A stretch of DNA of 29,330 nucleotides from a virus. Where the stretch lies: the IMG/VR virus record IMGVR_UViG_3300007539_000134, positions 1 to 29,330 of that record; one strand, written 5' to 3'. Under the pieces are notes generated by a model that saw nothing but the letters and a program-made list of their open reading frames with translations, was not told the DNA's origin and ran no database searches. This document shows, piece by piece, positions 29,284 through 29,330 of the stretch; the stretch's first letter is position 1; every line of letters begins with the position of its first letter. Both the position numbers and the translations under genes were made by a program.

Positions 29284-29330
29284 CCTTCCAGGCGTCTAGG
29301 GCTTCTTGCAGCGCCTCCTCAAACGGGCGC
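29246..29330 (-). CDS. C-terminal fragment of a convergent gene (partial)
   Basis: On the minus strand an open frame enters from the right edge and stops at TGA (29248-29246). The visible residues read RPFEEALQEALDAWKASRSD then SEGDAPD, a plausible acidic helical C-terminus. It would overlap the end of the 28978 gene tail-to-tail by 38 nt. Only about 27 codons are visible, so this is suggestive only. Confidence 0.35.
   Translation of the reverse strand, partial: RPFEEALQEALDAWKASRSDSEGDAPD

Noticed and set aside
1-29330. tRNA genes or an integrase/attachment site
   Set aside because: I saw no cloverleaf-like segment with a T-loop motif and no recombinase gene in the window, though a covariance search was not possible.

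Overview
This window is part of a tailed-phage or prophage genome with a contractile tail (myovirus morphology). It carries an almost complete virion-assembly and lysis operon on the + strand (about 4.36-29.28 kb). A repeat-rich accessory region of small orphan genes precedes it (1-4.35 kb). Base composition is moderately GC-rich. Promoters look like ordinary bacterial sigma-70 type (TTGACA, 17 nt, TA-rich -10) and ribosome sites are strong AAGGAG types. The sequence alone does not identify the host, and I see no integrase, repressor, replication gene or tRNA that would settle lifestyle.

Accessory region (1-3450). Seven to eight small genes of unknown function sit in short cassettes. GC-rich tandem-repeat arrays built from a shared vocabulary (GGCGCC, CGCACGG, CTCGA) and strong bidirectional terminators separate them. 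Two cassettes are divergent gene pairs (198-413 minus / 502-1026 plus; 1434-1799 minus / 1891-2519 plus). The -35 boxes of each pair form a single 13-bp palindrome of the type TTGA-N5-TCAA. Two further unidirectional promoters (2494, 2879) carry a full or partial copy of the same palindrome. This looks like a regulon under one regulator that is not encoded here. The genes at 1891 and 3033 are paralogues.

Pre-terminase region (3450-4356). There is no convincing gene. It holds a 30-bp tandem array with an inverted copy upstream, a palindromic operator-like site, an ACCGACCG/CGGTCGGT palindrome, and seven copies of GGTCCCACTT, three of them phased at 11 bp next to a perfect hairpin. A 22-bp perfect inverted repeat lies just upstream of the small terminase gene. 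It is the best candidate here for a packaging or regulatory site.

Head module (4357-11228): small and large terminase, portal, prohead protease with a C-terminal scaffold-like coiled coil (probable nested scaffold start at 7804), and an HK97-type major capsid protein with an inserted beta domain. A perfect GC-rich hairpin follows the capsid gene, then a small unknown protein and two connector/neck candidates. Decoration/fibre and neck block (11230-15469): two tandem paralogous YVSLHS proteins, an unknown, a long Ala/Ser-rich fibre, a fibre-adaptor-like protein and a tail-terminator candidate. Tail module (15492-27537): sheath, tube, tail assembly chaperone with a textbook -1 programmed frameshift (A AAA AAC plus stem-loop), a gpS/gpG-like completion protein, tape measure, tail/baseplate protein, gpD-like hub, gpV-like spike, gp25-like wedge, baseplate J, gpI-like protein and tail fibre. 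Lysis module (27540-29283): tightly overlapping small membrane proteins around a lysozyme-fold endolysin and a two-TM holin candidate. A convergent minus-strand gene seems to enter at the right edge. Most late genes overlap by 1-14 nt (ATGA, TAATG), consistent with translational coupling in one long late transcript.
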